NCBI GenBank assembly: GCA_016708305.1
Contig: JADJGB010000001.1
Span: 186,001 to 250,000 of the forward strand
Origin: Sphingobacteriales bacterium
GTDB taxonomy: Bacteria > Bacteroidota > Bacteroidia > Chitinophagales > Chitinophagaceae
DNA: 64,000 bases
Reading direction: 5' to 3'
Part shown: positions 48,525-59,193 of the stretch, piece after piece
How positions within the stretch are numbered: the first letter of the stretch is position 1
Layout of the letters: each line of letters starts with the position of its first letter
Position numbers and translations under genes: made by a program
The notes under the pieces: model-generated
Told to the model about the DNA's origin: nothing
What the model saw: only the letters and a program-made list of their open reading frames with translations
The model's database searches: none

Positions 48525-49325
48525 CTATTTTTTGTAAAATTGTTCTAAATTTTTTATCTCCACCTTCCTGAACTCAATAGGATGGCCTTCGCTCTGCAGA
48601 GAAATAGAACCGGAGTACAGCATTTTGCCATCAGGTTTTTGTTTGGGGTCGTAGTTGCTTACATTGCCTCCGCCTATTTGCGGATGTTGATACACCAGCA
48701 CGGTATCGCCGTTTACAATGTGTTTTATTTCTTTATTTCCCAAAACTAAAACCTCAGCCCTCACCCATTCCTCATTTCGGAAGGTTTTTGAGTCAGAATT
48801 GATACAGTGAGGGGTAAATAGTTCCCCGTTCATTTCCACATTTGTTCCCGGAGTGCAAAGGTTACAGTTAGTTCGCTCACCGGTAGAATCGCCGCCAAGC
48901 AGTTGCACCTCAATGGAAATGGGGAAATCCTGATCTTTGAGCATCGTGTTTCCGGACTGCCCGTGAATCATGATGCCACTATTTTTATAAGCCCAGCCCG
49001 GAGCGCCGGGGCATTGATTACCTACGAAACGATATTCTACAGCAAGTAAATAGTAAGAAAAAGGCGTTTTGTAAAACAAATGCCCGAAACGGTCATCAAA
49101 ATTATTTCCGTACGCATCATAACTCACCTTTAACAAACCATTTTCAACCCTAAAGGTGTTCCCAAAATTATTACCATACTCATAACCCTTTATTTTGGCT
49201 TTCCAGCCCTTCAGGTTTTTACCGTTGAAAAGTTGCGTCCATTTTACCGATTCATAATTTTGGGAATAGCCGGGAGTAATCAAAAAAGCAAGCGAAAGCG
49301 CCAATAATAATTTTTTCATCTTCAA
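48525..49325 (-). CDS. DUF1080 (3-keto-disaccharide hydrolase-like) secreted protein
   Basis: 266 residues with a signal peptide (LLLALSLAFLITPGYSQ), then WTQLFNGKNLKGWKAKIKGYEYG, YLLAVEYRFVGNQCPGAPGWAYKNSGIMIHGQ, FPISIEVQLLGGD, NEEWVRAEVLVLGNKEIKHIVNGDTVL and GSISLQSEGHPIEFRKVEIKNL. This is the complete concanavalin-like DUF1080 fold. Characterised members hydrolyse 3-keto-glycosides, others are untested. It lies 5 bp from the cyclophilin gene on the same strand, so they may be co-transcribed. Confidence 0.88.
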   Translation of the reverse strand: MKMKKLLLALSLAFLITPGYSQNYESVKWTQLFNGKNLKGWKAKIKGYEYGNNFGNTFRVENGLLKVSYDAYGNNFDDRFGHLFYKTPFSYYLLAVEYRFVGNQCPGAPGWAYKNSGIMIHGQSGNTMLKDQDFPISIEVQLLGGDSTGERTNCNLCTPGTNVEMNGELFTPHCINSDSKTFRNEEWVRAEVLVLGNKEIKHIVNGDTVLVYQHPQIGGGNVSNYDPKQKPDGKMLYSGSISLQSEGHPIEFRKVEIKNLEQFYKK

Positions 49326-49330
49326 TTTAT

Positions 49331-50029
49331 TTAGTTTATTCTTTTTATCATGCTTACTTTCAGCATTTTCACATCCTGTAATGGTCTGTCTTTGTCTTTT
49401 CCTTTGCTGGTGGGTACTGCGGCTATTTTGTCAATCACATCCACACCTTTTATCACTTCGCCAAAAACGGTATAATTGCCATCAAGGTGTGGTACGCCGC
49501 CAAGCATTGTGTAAACAGCCCTGTAGTTTTCGGGTATCTTTCTGCCTTTCAGCCTGCCGTTTTCAAGTGAATCGAGGCCTGCATTGGTAAACACTTTTCC
49601 CTGGGTAAGGTAAAACTGGCTGGCGCTGCTGGCTTTCTGGGGGTTCACGTCATCGCCCTCTCTGGCAGCGGCGATTACTCCCTTTTTATGAAATAATGCC
49701 GGATTGAATTCCGCAGGAATGGTATAACCCGGTCCGCCATCGCCTAAGGGTTTTCCGGATGGTGCATTGCGGCTATCGGGGTCTCCTCCCTGTATCATAA
49801 AATAATTGATTACCCTGTGAAACAGCAACCCGTCAAAATAGTGCTGCTTCACCAATCTGATAAAATTATCACGATGCAGCGGAGTAAGGTCGCTGAGCCT
49901 CACCACAATATCGCCCATAGTGGTTTGAATCAATACATCTTTTTTATAATCTCTTTTGGTTACCTTACCGGGAGAAGCACAGCCCGCCAGAAGTACAAGC
50001 GTCAATAAAGCAATCGCTGATCTTTTCAT
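49331..50029 (-). CDS. Cyclophilin-type peptidylprolyl isomerase, lipoprotein
   Basis: MKRSAIALLTLVLLAGCASPGK is a lipoprotein signal (lipobox LAGC). The cyclophilin core has VLIQTTMGDIVVRLSDLTPLHRDNFIRLVKQHYFDGLLFHRVINYFMIQGGD with the catalytic Arg and Gln, then FYLTQGKVFTNAGLD and NYTVFGEVIKGVDVID. It would catalyse cis/trans proline isomerisation of envelope proteins. I use the ATG at 50027-50029 because it gives a proper lipoprotein signal; ATGs at 50038 and 50065 are in frame but less likely. Confidence 0.9.
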   Translation of the reverse strand: MKRSAIALLTLVLLAGCASPGKVTKRDYKKDVLIQTTMGDIVVRLSDLTPLHRDNFIRLVKQHYFDGLLFHRVINYFMIQGGDPDSRNAPSGKPLGDGGPGYTIPAEFNPALFHKKGVIAAAREGDDVNPQKASSASQFYLTQGKVFTNAGLDSLENGRLKGRKIPENYRAVYTMLGGVPHLDGNYTVFGEVIKGVDVIDKIAAVPTSKGKDKDRPLQDVKMLKVSMIKRIN

Positions 50030-50045
50030 TTGTCCCATTATTTTC

Positions 50046-50390
50046 TTAGAAATTATTTTTCTCAAAGTAAAACAAAATATGGTCTTTCAGGAAATCTTCC
50101 TGTTGTGCCGCATCCATGTTAGACATGGGTTTCAGTTGTTTGAAATGAGGCCATCCGTCTTCATCGGTTTTCTCTATTTCGTAATAGCCGCTTGTAGCCA
50201 GCAGGCTGCACACCGCCACATGCATCAGTTCCTGTTTCTGCTCCTTACTGAAACTTTTATTTACCTGCCCCAGTTCCTGAATGCCAATAAGGAATAAAAT
50301 TGTTTCAATATCGGGCTTTTTACCAAACCGCTCCACTAATTTCTTTTCGAGTGCCCACCATCTTACCTGTAAATCATCAGAAGTTACCAT
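50046..50390 (-). CDS. Conserved hypothetical protein
   Basis: 114 residues starting MVTSDDLQVRWWALEKKLVERFGKKPDIETILFLIGIQELGQ, continuing FSKEQKQELMHVAVCSLLATSGYYEIEKTDEDGWPHFKQLKPM. It looks like a compact, soluble, mostly helical protein; I recognise it as a recurring uncharacterised Bacteroidota protein but cannot give a function. The frame is open a further 30 codons upstream, but that section corresponds to repeat-rich non-coding DNA, so I start at the ATG at 50388-50390. It lies just upstream of the cyclophilin gene on the same strand. Confidence 0.6.
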   Translation of the reverse strand: MVTSDDLQVRWWALEKKLVERFGKKPDIETILFLIGIQELGQVNKSFSKEQKQELMHVAVCSLLATSGYYEIEKTDEDGWPHFKQLKPMSNMDAAQQEDFLKDHILFYFEKNNF

Positions 50391-50975
50391 GCAGCAAATG
50401 TATAACTTTCGGGAGTTATGACCTGCTTTTACGGCTAAACTTTTGAAAGCCGTAGGCTTAAGGCCGTAGGCTGTAAGCAATTTGTACCTGCAATCTGTAA
50501 TTTACAAATCATAAATCACAAATTTGAAACCTTAAACATTAATAGGCTGCGGCTGGAAAAGTCAAAAGGTTTAATTCGCCGACTATAGGCTGTAAGCAAT
50601 CTGAAATCTGCAAATCTGCAAATCTGCAAATCTAACGTCTAACATCTATTTTCAAAACGCTACGGCCATCGGCTTTCGGTTTCGGCGGTAATGGCAATAG
50701 GCTGTAAGCAATCTGTTACAAGCAACCCTAACAGACCGACAGCGCTAACATAAATCGACACAAAAACACCACAACTTGATTTTGCCTAACGCACGCACCT
50801 GTCCTCGTGCAATGCTCAGGCAGAAAAGCCCACCGTTCTACTAAGCGAAGTTGAACGTACTCCTCCTCACACCGGTGGACAATGACCATCCTTAACCGCA
50901 ATTTTGAATAATAACAAGGCTTAAAATCCTAACTTTACAACCTATAAAATTGATTAACTAACGCACAATTGATAA
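50391..50975. repeat. Repeat-rich non-coding region before the type I RM operon
   Basis: TAGGCTGTAAGCAAT recurs at about 50466, 50586 and 50698. Short tandem copies of CTGCAAAT occur at about 50609-50635, and CAATCTGTAATTTACAAATC at about 50490. Similar text (GTAATCTGTAAT, TTTGTAATTTGTAATC) reappears at 60140-60185 on the far side of the operon. A possible -7 box, TAACTTTA, lies at about 50929. No gene is recognisable. Confidence 0.5.
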
Positions 50976-52801
50976 ATGAGTTTAAATACACAATCACTTC
51001 AACCCATCATTAACTTCATCTGGACAGTGGCAGACGATGTATTGATTAACAAGTTTCTTGAAAATCAGTATCAGGACGTAATACTGCCTATGACCGTTTT
51101 GAGGCGTTTGGATTTGGCGCTGGAAACCACCAAAGACAAAGTGCTGAAAACCCATGAAGAATTTAAAGGAAAAATAGACAACTTATCAGGACTGCTTACA
51201 AGCGAACAACACGGAACTGGTTTGGCGTTTTACAACACCTCACCCTTTACCATGAAAAAACTGTTGGCAGACCCTAAAAATATTGACACCAATTTTTTAG
51301 ATTATCTCAATGGTTTTTCTGAAAATGTGCAAGACATCATCAGCAAGTTTAAATTCCGTAACCAATTAGAAACTTTTGAAAGCACAGGCATAACCTTTTC
51401 ACTCATTGAAAAATTCTGCAACCCGAAAGTTGAATTAAGCCCCGACAAAATATCGCCAATGGCGATGGGCTATATGTTTGAGGACTTAATACGTAGGTTT
51501 AACGAGAAAACAAATGCAGCAGCAGGGCGACATTTTACGCCAAGAGAAATTATTGAGTTGATGACGCATTTGGTTTATCTGCCAGTAAAAGACAAAATTC
51601 AAAAAGGAACTTTTTTAGTTTACGACCCTTGTGCCGGTTCGGGTGCAATGCTTACACAATCAAAACTGTTTGCTACAAATCCCGAAGGAGAAATAAAATC
51701 AACCGCCACTTTTCACTTATACGGACAAGAGAACACTGGCGAAATGTACGCCACTTGCAAAAGTGATATGTTGCTGAAAGGCGAAGACCCCGACAAAATA
51801 AAATTTGGTTCAACGCTTAGTGAATACGGTTTTGACCCTGATTTGAAATTCAACTTCATGCTCACCAATCCGCCTTATGGCACCACTTGGAAGCAAGATA
51901 TTGACAACTTAAATGTGGGTACAGACAAGAAAGTAAGCATTGTTGATAAGCGTTTCAATTTGCCTATTAAAAACTTTAAAGGCGAGCCGGAAGAAACGTG
52001 TTTGACTTCACGAAGCAATGACGGGCAGTTGATGTTCATGCTTCACATGCTTAGTAAAATGAAAGACCAAAAAGATGGAGGAAGTAGAATTGCTTCCGTT
52101 CATAATGGTTCTGCCCTATTTACTGGCGATGCAGGAAGCGGAGAAAGTGGCATACGTCAATACATTATCGAAAATGACCTATTGGAATGTATTGTGCAAT
52201 TGCCTAACGATATTTTTTACAATACAGGCATCGCTACTTATGTATGGTTTATCAGCAATGTAAAAGAAGAAAAAAGAAAAGGTAAAGTTCAGTTGATAAA
52301 TGCTTCGTCTAATGAATTTTACCAAAAAATGCGCAAAAGTTTGGGGAGCAAACGCAATGAATTGACAAGCCAACATATTGAAGCGATACAAGAAATGTAT
52401 TTTGCTTTTGAAGAAAACGAATACAGCAAAATATTTGATAACGAAGATTTTGGCTTTTATCAAATAACGGTGCATCAACCCGAAAAAGACGAAAACGGGA
52501 AAATTGTTTTAGACAGTAAGGGCAAACCTAAAAGTGATAGCAGCCTAAAAGATATTGAAAATGTACCGATGCGTAGAGACGTTGCATGCAATGTCTTATG
52601 TGATGATTATTTCAAAAAGAAGTATTGCCCTTTGCACCCGATGCTTGGTACGACAAAACCAAAATGAAAGTGGGTTACGAAATAGCCTTCAATAAATATT
52701 TTTATCAGTAAGAGGGTTTGCGTTCTTTATCAGCTATTGCAGCAGATATTTTAAAATTAGAACAAGAAACCGATGGTTTGTTAAAAGAAATTATCGAATA
52801 A
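50976..52801 (+). pseudogene. hsdM: Type I restriction-modification system DNA methyltransferase HsdM, 3' end disrupted
   Basis: 563 residues read normally: the N-terminal helical domain (LNTQSLQPIINFIWTVADDVLINKFLENQYQDVILPMTVLRRLD), AdoMet motif I VYDPCAGSGAML and catalytic motif IV NPPYGTTW for N6-adenine methylation, then LEcivQLPNDIFYNTGIATYVWFISN. Near 52618 one A is missing from a run (FKK becomes KKK), and the real C-terminus VLPFAPDAWYDKTKMKVGYEIAFN continues in another frame. An in-frame TAA at 52709-52711 and then LRSLSAIAADILKLEQETDGLLKEIIE follow, ending at 52801. A REP-like palindrome at 52573-52600 adds RRDVACNVLC just before the break. HsdM forms the M2S methyltransferase with HsdS. 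Confidence 0.88.
52573..52600. repeat. REP-like palindrome inside hsdM
   Basis: The core AGACGTTGCATGCAATGTCT is a near-perfect inverted repeat (one G-T pair) preceded by GTAG. It belongs to the same family as those at 53167, 53540 and 59174. It is read in frame as RRDVACNVLC between ENVPM and DDYF of HsdM, where related proteins have no such insertion. Confidence 0.75.
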
Positions 52802-53448
52802 TGGACGATAAATTTCAAAATAAATATAGAATATCATCTGCTCGTTTACAAAATTGGGATTATGCCAGCGAAGGAGCATATTTTATTACCATTTGTACCA
52901 AAGATAGATTGCATTATTTTGGCGAAATTGAAAACGGTAAAATGATATTATCCAATGTGGGTGTAATTGCTGATTTGATGTGGTACGAAATAAAAAATCA
53001 TGCAAAAAATATAGAATTGGGTGAATTTATGGTAATGCCCAATCACGTTCATGGCATATTGATTTTGAATTACGGTGATACGAATGGTAATACAAACGGT
53101 GATATGAACGGTGATACAAACGGTGATACGGGTTATACGAACGGTGATACGAATGATGATACAAACGTTGAGACAAGGCATGCCTTGTCTCAACAATCCG
53201 AACAATCCGAAAAAACCATTGGGCAACAACGTTTTCAAAATCAGGGAAAAAACACCATTTCATCAATTGTGGGTTCATACAAATCGGCCGTTACCAAACA
53301 TTGCAACCGATTGGGTTTTGAATTTGGGTGGCAACCCCGGTTTCACGACCACATTATCCGTGATGCCCAATCGTTTGATAATATTCAAAATTATATTGCC
53401 AATAACCCCATGAATTGGGATAAAGACAAATTTTATGGGAATGAATAA
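52801..53448 (+). CDS. REP-associated tyrosine transposase (RAYT)-like protein
   Basis: 215 residues of the Y1/IS200-like TnpA_REP family: NKYRISSARLQNWDYASEGAYFITICTKDRLHYFGEIENG, the HUH motif VMPNHVHGILIL, SIVGSYKSAVTKHCNRLGFEFGWQPRFHDHIIRD with candidate nucleophile Tyr, and IQNYIANNPMNWDKDKFYG. RAYTs nick single-stranded REP hairpins. The middle (about residues 93-125) is an NGDT tandem repeat and a REP palindrome read as VETRHALSQQ, absent in typical members. Its ATG overlaps the HsdM stop (TAATG), and its end overlaps the frame that carries the hsdS start, so it is lodged inside the RM operon. Confidence 0.88.
   Translation: MDDKFQNKYRISSARLQNWDYASEGAYFITICTKDRLHYFGEIENGKMILSNVGVIADLMWYEIKNHAKNIELGEFMVMPNHVHGILILNYGDTNGNTNGDMNGDTNGDTGYTNGDTNDDTNVETRHALSQQSEQSEKTIGQQRFQNQGKNTISSIVGSYKSAVTKHCNRLGFEFGWQPRFHDHIIRDAQSFDNIQNYIANNPMNWDKDKFYGNE
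53078..53165 (+). repeat. 12-bp tandem repeat within the RAYT gene
   Basis: About seven imperfect copies of ACGGTGATACGA-like units, coding NGDTNGDTNG. In frame, so copy number can change without breaking the gene. It lies between the HUH motif and the Tyr region, where a flexible linker is tolerable. Confidence 0.7.
53167..53194. repeat. Perfect 28-bp REP-like palindrome inside the RAYT gene
   Basis: GTTGAGACAAGGCA followed by its exact reverse complement TGCCTTGTCTCAAC. Same family as the copy at 53540-53567. It is read as VETRHALSQ in the RAYT frame. Confidence 0.88.
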
Positions 53449-53539
53449 AAAAAATAATTACGTCGATTCCGAAATCGTTGCCACCAACGATACCGTATCC
53501 ACCGTTGGTGGTAATGATGAAAACGGCAACGTATCCACC

Positions 53540-53567
53540 GTAGAGACAAGGCATGCCTTGTCTCTAC
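53540..53567. repeat. Perfect 28-bp REP-like palindrome before the hexamer array
   Basis: GTAGAGACAAGGCA followed by its exact reverse complement TGCCTTGTCTCTAC. Shares the GAGACAAGGCATGCC core with the RAYT copy. Read in frame as VETRHALSL. Its last base is the first base of the CCAACG array. Confidence 0.9.
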
Positions 53568-53710
53568 CAACGCCAACGCCAACGCCAACGCCAACGCCAA
53601 CGCCAACGCCAACGCCAACGCCAACGCCAACGCCAACGCCAACGCCAACGCCAACGCCAACGCCAACGCCAACGCCAACGCCAACGCCAACGCCAACGCC
53701 AACGCCAACG
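53567..53710 (+). repeat. (CCAACG)24 perfect hexanucleotide array
   Basis: 24 uninterrupted copies of CCAACG, 144 bp, coding (Pro-Thr)24 at the N-terminus of the HsdS fragment. The unit is a multiple of three, so expansion or contraction would change linker length but not frame. Assemblies often collapse or expand such arrays, so the copy number is uncertain. Confidence 0.92.
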
Positions 53711-53796
53711 CAACCATTACAACCATACAATAAATACAAACCTTCCGGCATTTCCTGGCTGGGTAATATTCCTGAACATTGGGAGGTGAATAAATT

Positions 53797-53818
53797 AAAA
53801 ATGAAGAATTAAAAATGA
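53797..53818 (+). repeat. Left flanking repeat of the four-helix-bundle cassette
   Basis: AAAAATGAAGAATT followed by AAAAATGA. The first 14 bases are repeated exactly at 54170-54183 on the other side of the four-helix-bundle gene. Confidence 0.65.
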
Positions 53819-54166
53819 AAGAGAATGTAATAAAAACCAAAAGTTATGCCTTTGCATTGCGAATCATTAAGCTCTATAAATTTCTTTGTGAAGAAAAAAG
53901 AGAATTTGTACTTTCAAAACAGCTTTTACGCTCGGGAACTTCTATTGGGGCTAATATTGAAGAAGCTGATGCTGGACAATCTAAAAGAGATTTTATTGCA
54001 AAACTTCAAATTTCTTTAAAAGAAGCAAAAGAAAGTCATTATTGGATAAGATTATTGAGAGATTCAGATATTATAGATGAAAAAATGGCTATTTCGTTTC
54101 TTACTGATTGTAGCGAAGTTATTGCAATAGTAACTTCAATATTAAAATCTGCAAAAAACTCTAAAG

Positions 54167-54177
<11 letters not shown>
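53815..54177 (+). CDS. Four-helix-bundle protein (23S rRNA IVP/S23-like)
   Basis: 120 residues: MKENVIKTKSYAFALRIIKLYKFLCEEKREFVLSKQLLRSGTSIGANIEEADAGQSKRDFIAKLQISLKEAKESHYWIRLLRDSDI. The SYAFALRIIKLYK, SKQLLRSGTSIGANIEEA and FIAKLQISLKEAxESxYWIxLL blocks define the S23/IVP four-helix-bundle family, originally found inside 23S rRNA intervening sequences, function unknown. It is complete and lies inside hsdS, flanked by the direct repeats AAAAATGAAGAATT at 53797-53810 and 54170-54183, as if inserted as a cassette. Confidence 0.9.
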
Positions 54178-55544
<1,367 letters not shown>

Positions 55545-55558
<14 letters not shown>

Positions 55559-56447
55559 TTCAACATTCATAATTCATAATTCAAAAACGTCCATCCGTTT
55601 TTTTAACGACCGTGAGGTTCGTGCCTTATGGGACGAGCAAAACGCCAAGTGGTGGTTTTCGGTGTTGGATATTGTGGCTGTGCTTACCAACCAAGACGAT
55701 TATACCAAAACCCGAAACTATTGGAAGTACCTAAAAGCCAAGTTGAAAAAAGAGGGCAGCCAAGTGGTTAGTGCCACTACCCAGTTGAAACTGCTTGCAC
55801 CTGATGGTAAAAAACGTTTTGCCGATATGCTGGACTATAACGGCATTATTGCTTTGGGTAAAACTTTTCCGGGAACAAAAGCTAACAAGTTTATTGAATG
55901 GTTTACGTACAGCGATGAAAGCATAGACGGTAAGAGTAAAACAAAAGCGTATGCCTTGTTTGAAAGTTCTTTTGTTAACAGCATAGAAGTTGGCACAGCC
56001 AAAGGTTTACAACAAATTCATGCCTATTTGTTTGGTGGCTTATATGATTTTGCAGGACAAATAAGAACTAAAAGTATTTCTAAAAGTGGTTATAAATTTA
56101 CGCCAGCACATTATTTAAAAACGCATTTAGCAAAAATTGAAGCAATGCCAGAAACTAATTTAGATGAAATTGTAGAAAAATACTGTGCTATGAATATGGC
56201 ACACCCATTTATGGAAGGCAATGGCAGAAGCACCCGTGTATGGCTGGATTTGATATTGAAAAAACGCCTGAAAAAATGTGTGGATTGGAGCAAAATAAGT
56301 AAAAGTAATTACATGAATGCAATGATAATTAGTACTGTTGATAGTAGCGAATTATTGAAATTGATAAAAAGAGCTATAACAACTGAAATAGACAGCCGAG
56401 AAATGTTTATGAAAGGAATAGATTACTCCTACTATTATGAAGAGTGA
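55545..56447 (+). CDS. BRO-N/KilA-N-like domain fused to a Fic domain
   Basis: 300 residues. The N-terminal half (SIRFFNDREVRALWDEQNAKWWFSVLDIVAVLTNQDDYTKTRNYWKYLKAKLKKEGSQVVSATTQLKLLAPDGKKRFADMLD) resembles phage antirepressor BRO-N proteins and would bind DNA or a partner. The C-terminal half is a Fic domain (KGLQQIHAYLFGGLYDFAGQIRT) with the complete active-site motif HPFMEGNGRSTR. Fic proteins AMPylate targets and often act as toxins. I see no clear (S/T)xxxE(G/N) inhibitory motif and no antitoxin gene beside it. The start overlaps hsdS and lies in repeat sequence. It sits between hsdS and hsdR, which suggests a role with the RM system, but this is inference. Confidence 0.83.
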
Positions 56448-56500
56448 AGAGTGATGAATGTTGAATTATGAATGATAAATGTTGAATTATGAATGATAAA
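56445..56500 (+). repeat. AT-rich repeat before the second four-helix-bundle gene
   Basis: Two tandem copies of GTTGAATTATGAATGATAAA (about 56460-56500), preceded by GAAGAGTGATGAAT. It supplies the start codon of the four-helix-bundle gene at 56489. Confidence 0.7.
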
Positions 56501-56850
56501 CAAAACCCATTAAAAGATAAATCTTTTGCATTTGCAGTTAGATGTATCAATTTGTATAAATGTCTAACCGAAAAAAAGAGTTTGTAATGAGTAAGCAACT
56601 ACTGCGTTCTGGAACTTCGATTGGCGCAAACATCAGAGAAGCACAAAATGCAGAAAGCAAAGCTGATTTTGTTCATAAACTTGCTATTTCACAAAAAGAA
56701 TGTGATGAAACAATGTATTGGTTGGAGCTTTTGCAAGCAACCGAATTTCTTTCGCAAGAGGAATATAATTCTATGAATAAAGAAGCCCAGGAGCTTCTAA
56801 AAATGTTAAGAAGTTCAATACTAACAACCAAACAGAACTTGACCAAATAA
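56489..56850 (+). pseudogene. Four-helix-bundle protein (S23/IVP-like), one homopolymer frameshift
   Basis: Starts MNDKQNPLKDKSFAFAVRCINLYKCLTEKK, then shifts frame at the A7 run near 56568-56574. Restoring A8 gives KKEFVMSKQLLRSGTSIGANIREAQNAESKADFVHKLAISQKECDETMYWLELLQATEF and the end at 56850. Same family as 53815-54177, with SKQLLRSGTSIGANI conserved but otherwise divergent, so it is a separate acquisition rather than a recent duplicate. It lies between the fic and hsdR genes and is bracketed by AT-rich repeats. Confidence 0.8.
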
Positions 56851-56894
56851 TGTGTAATTCATAACTCATAACTCATAACTCATCACTCATAATT
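56851..56894. repeat. AT-rich repeat after the second four-helix-bundle gene
   Basis: ATTCATAACTCATAACTCATAACTCATCACTCATAATT, with tandem CATAACT units. It is the reverse complement type of the repeat at 56445-56500, so the gene is flanked by inverted repeats. It ends at the hsdR start. Confidence 0.7.
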
Positions 56895-57689
56895 ATGCAA
56901 ACAGACACAACAGAAAAAGGCTTAGAAGCCCATATCGCTCAATATTTGGTTGAGGAGAACAATTATTTGCTTCGTGAAAATAAAGTTTACGATAATGTTT
57001 CTTGCATAGACAGTGAGTTGCTTTTTCAGTTTTTAGAAGCCACACAACCCAAAGCGGTAGCCAAACTTAAAACCTTTCATAAAGACCTTTACGCGCAAAA
57101 AATAGTAAAACGCTTAAACGACAAAATACAGGCAAAAGGAATTATTGAAGTATTACGCAAAGGCATTACAGACGGCTTTACAGATACTAAACTGATGTTG
57201 TTTTACGACAAGCCAGTTTCTGCCTACAATACAGATGCTAACGCATTGTATCAAGCCAATTTATTTTCGGTAATGCGGCAAGTTTATTTTTCGCCAAATG
57301 ATAAAAAGTCGTTGGATATGATGATTTTCATTAATGGTATTCCAGTAATATCATTTGAATTGAAAAATGAATTGACCAAACAAAATGTACAACACGCCAT
57401 CAAGCAATACAAAGAAGATAGAGACCCGAACGAAGAACTTTTTCGCTTGGGCAGGTTAATGGTAAACTTTGCGGTGGACACCGAAGAAATTTGGATGTGT
57501 ACGCAACTCAAAAAGGAGAAATCCTATTTTTTACCATTTAATAAAGGCTACAACAACGGTGCAGGAAATCCACCGAAAGACGGTATCAAAACAGATTATT
57601 TGTGGAAAGAGATTTTAACAAAATCCAACCTTACCGACATAGTTCAGAATTTCTGCCAACTGATAACAGAAGAGAAAGAATACCTTGAA

Positions 57690-57713
57690 CCTTCGATAAA
57701 CTCTGGTCAGGCT
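57690..57713 (+). repeat. In-frame dispersed-repeat scrap in HsdR
   Basis: CCTTCGATAAACTCTGGTCA resembles the CCTTCGACnnnCTCAGGnCAGGCT repeat seen in many bacterial genomes. It adds PSINSGQAG between the YLE and KIRTRKEK sections of HsdR. Recognition is from memory of the repeat type, so confidence is moderate. Confidence 0.4.
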
Positions 57714-59173
57714 GGAAAAATAAGAACGAGGAAAGAAAAGAAATTGATTTTTCCTCGTTATCATCAATTGATGGCTGTCCGAAATCTTTTAGCAGATGCA
57801 CAAGAAAAAAGTTCAGGGCAAAAATATTTAATACAACATTCAGCAGGTTCGGGCAAATCAAATTCCATTTCGTGGTTGGCTCATCAATTGGTTGGCTTGC
57901 ATGATAAATCGGGCAAGGACAATATTTTTGATACCGTAATTGTTGTAACCGACCGAAGAGTTTTAGATGCTCAAATACGGAATAACATCAAACAGTTTCA
58001 GCAAGTAAACGGAGTGGTAGAAGCCATCACAGAAGGAAGTAAACAACTGAAAGAAGCACTTGAAGAAGGCAAAAAAATAATCATCACTACCATTCAAAAA
58101 TTTCCGCACATCGTGGAAGAAATTGGCGAATTGCCAAGTGCAAATTTTGCCATTATCATTGATGAAGCTCACAGTAGTTTGAGTGGACAAATGGCAAGGA
58201 AACTAAACGAGGCATTAGCAAAGCCAAATGAAGATGATGAAATTGAAACAGAAGACAACGACACCATAACAGGCGAAGACTTGATAACCGATTTAATAAA
58301 GTCAAGAAAGTTGTTACCAAACGCCAGTTACTTTGCATTTACCGCAACACCCAAAAACAAAACCTTAGAATTATTTGGAGTTCCTTTTACGGAAGGCGAC
58401 AAAACCAAGTTCGGAGCATTTCATTTGTATTCAATGAAACAAGCCATTGAAGAAGGTTTTATAATGGATGTTTTGTTGAATTACACAACCTATCAAAGCT
58501 ATTACGCATTACTCAAAAAATTGAGGACGACCCAGAATACGACAAACTAAAAGCACAAAAGAAATTAAAGGCTTATGTAGAAAGTCACGAACATGCCATA
58601 AAGAAAAAAGCAATTTTAATCATTCAGCATTTTATGGAAAACGTAATCCAAAAAAAGCGAATGGGCGGTTTTGCAAAAGCAATGTTAGTAACAAGTAGCA
58701 GAGCCAACGCAATCAAATATAAAAAAGCATTTGACGAATATTTGCACAAAATCAATAGTCCTTACAAAGCTGTTGTGGCATTTTCGGGTGAAATTGACGG
58801 ACAAACCGAAGCCAGTCTAAACGGATTTTCAAGCAACTCAATTCCAACGGAATTTGAGAAAAATGAATATCGCTTTTGTTGGTTGCCAATAAATTTCAAA
58901 CTGGTTTTGACCAACCGCTTTTACATACGATGTATGTAGATAAAAAATTGGGCGGTGTGAATGCTGTTCAAACTTTATCAAGGCTTAACAGAAGCCACCC
59001 ATTAAAGAAAGACACGTTTGTTTTAGACTTTGCAAACACAACCGAAGAAATTGAAAAAGCATTTAAACCTTATTTTGAAAGTACGATTTTAGGCGAAGCA
59101 ACCGACCCAAATAAATTGTTTGACTTGCAAGATGCTTTGGACAATTTTCAAGTATATACAAGAGAACAGATAG

Positions 59174-59193
59174 AGACATTGCATGCAATGTCT
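59174..59193. repeat. REP-like palindrome inside hsdR
   Basis: AGACATTGCATGCAATGTCT is a perfect 20-bp inverted repeat with the same GAGAC-N-GCATGC-N-GTCT design as the other three. It is read in frame as ETLHAMSLPEMHASL. Confidence 0.82.

Larger units (their letters stand above)
53435..53812 (+). pseudogene. hsdS: hsdS 5' fragment with REP palindrome and (CCAACG)24 array
   Basis: The frame starts at an ATG overlapping the RAYT stop (MGMNKKNNYVDSEIVATN) and includes a REP palindrome (VETRHALSL). It continues through 24 Pro-Thr units and ends YKPSGISWLGNIPEHWEVNKLKMKN-stop. The final block is the standard N-terminus of HsdS target-recognition domain 1. Translation stops in the AT-rich repeat that begins the four-helix-bundle cassette. 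HsdS resumes at 54167 with TLKLKYFLNIQKGKVP, so the cassette separates the first ~25 residues of TRD1 from the rest. The long PT tract as an HsdS leader is unusual. Confidence 0.75.

Noticed and set aside
53567..53710. Considered as a CRISPR-like or minisatellite array with spacers
   Set aside because: Units are six bases with no spacers between them; this is a plain tandem repeat.
53433..53840. Long frame on the minus strand rich in Ala-Leu repeats (and another in Gly-Val)
   Set aside because: It is only the antisense reading of the (CCAACG)24 array; repeats lacking stops on both strands create false frames, and no start context or domain supports a gene.
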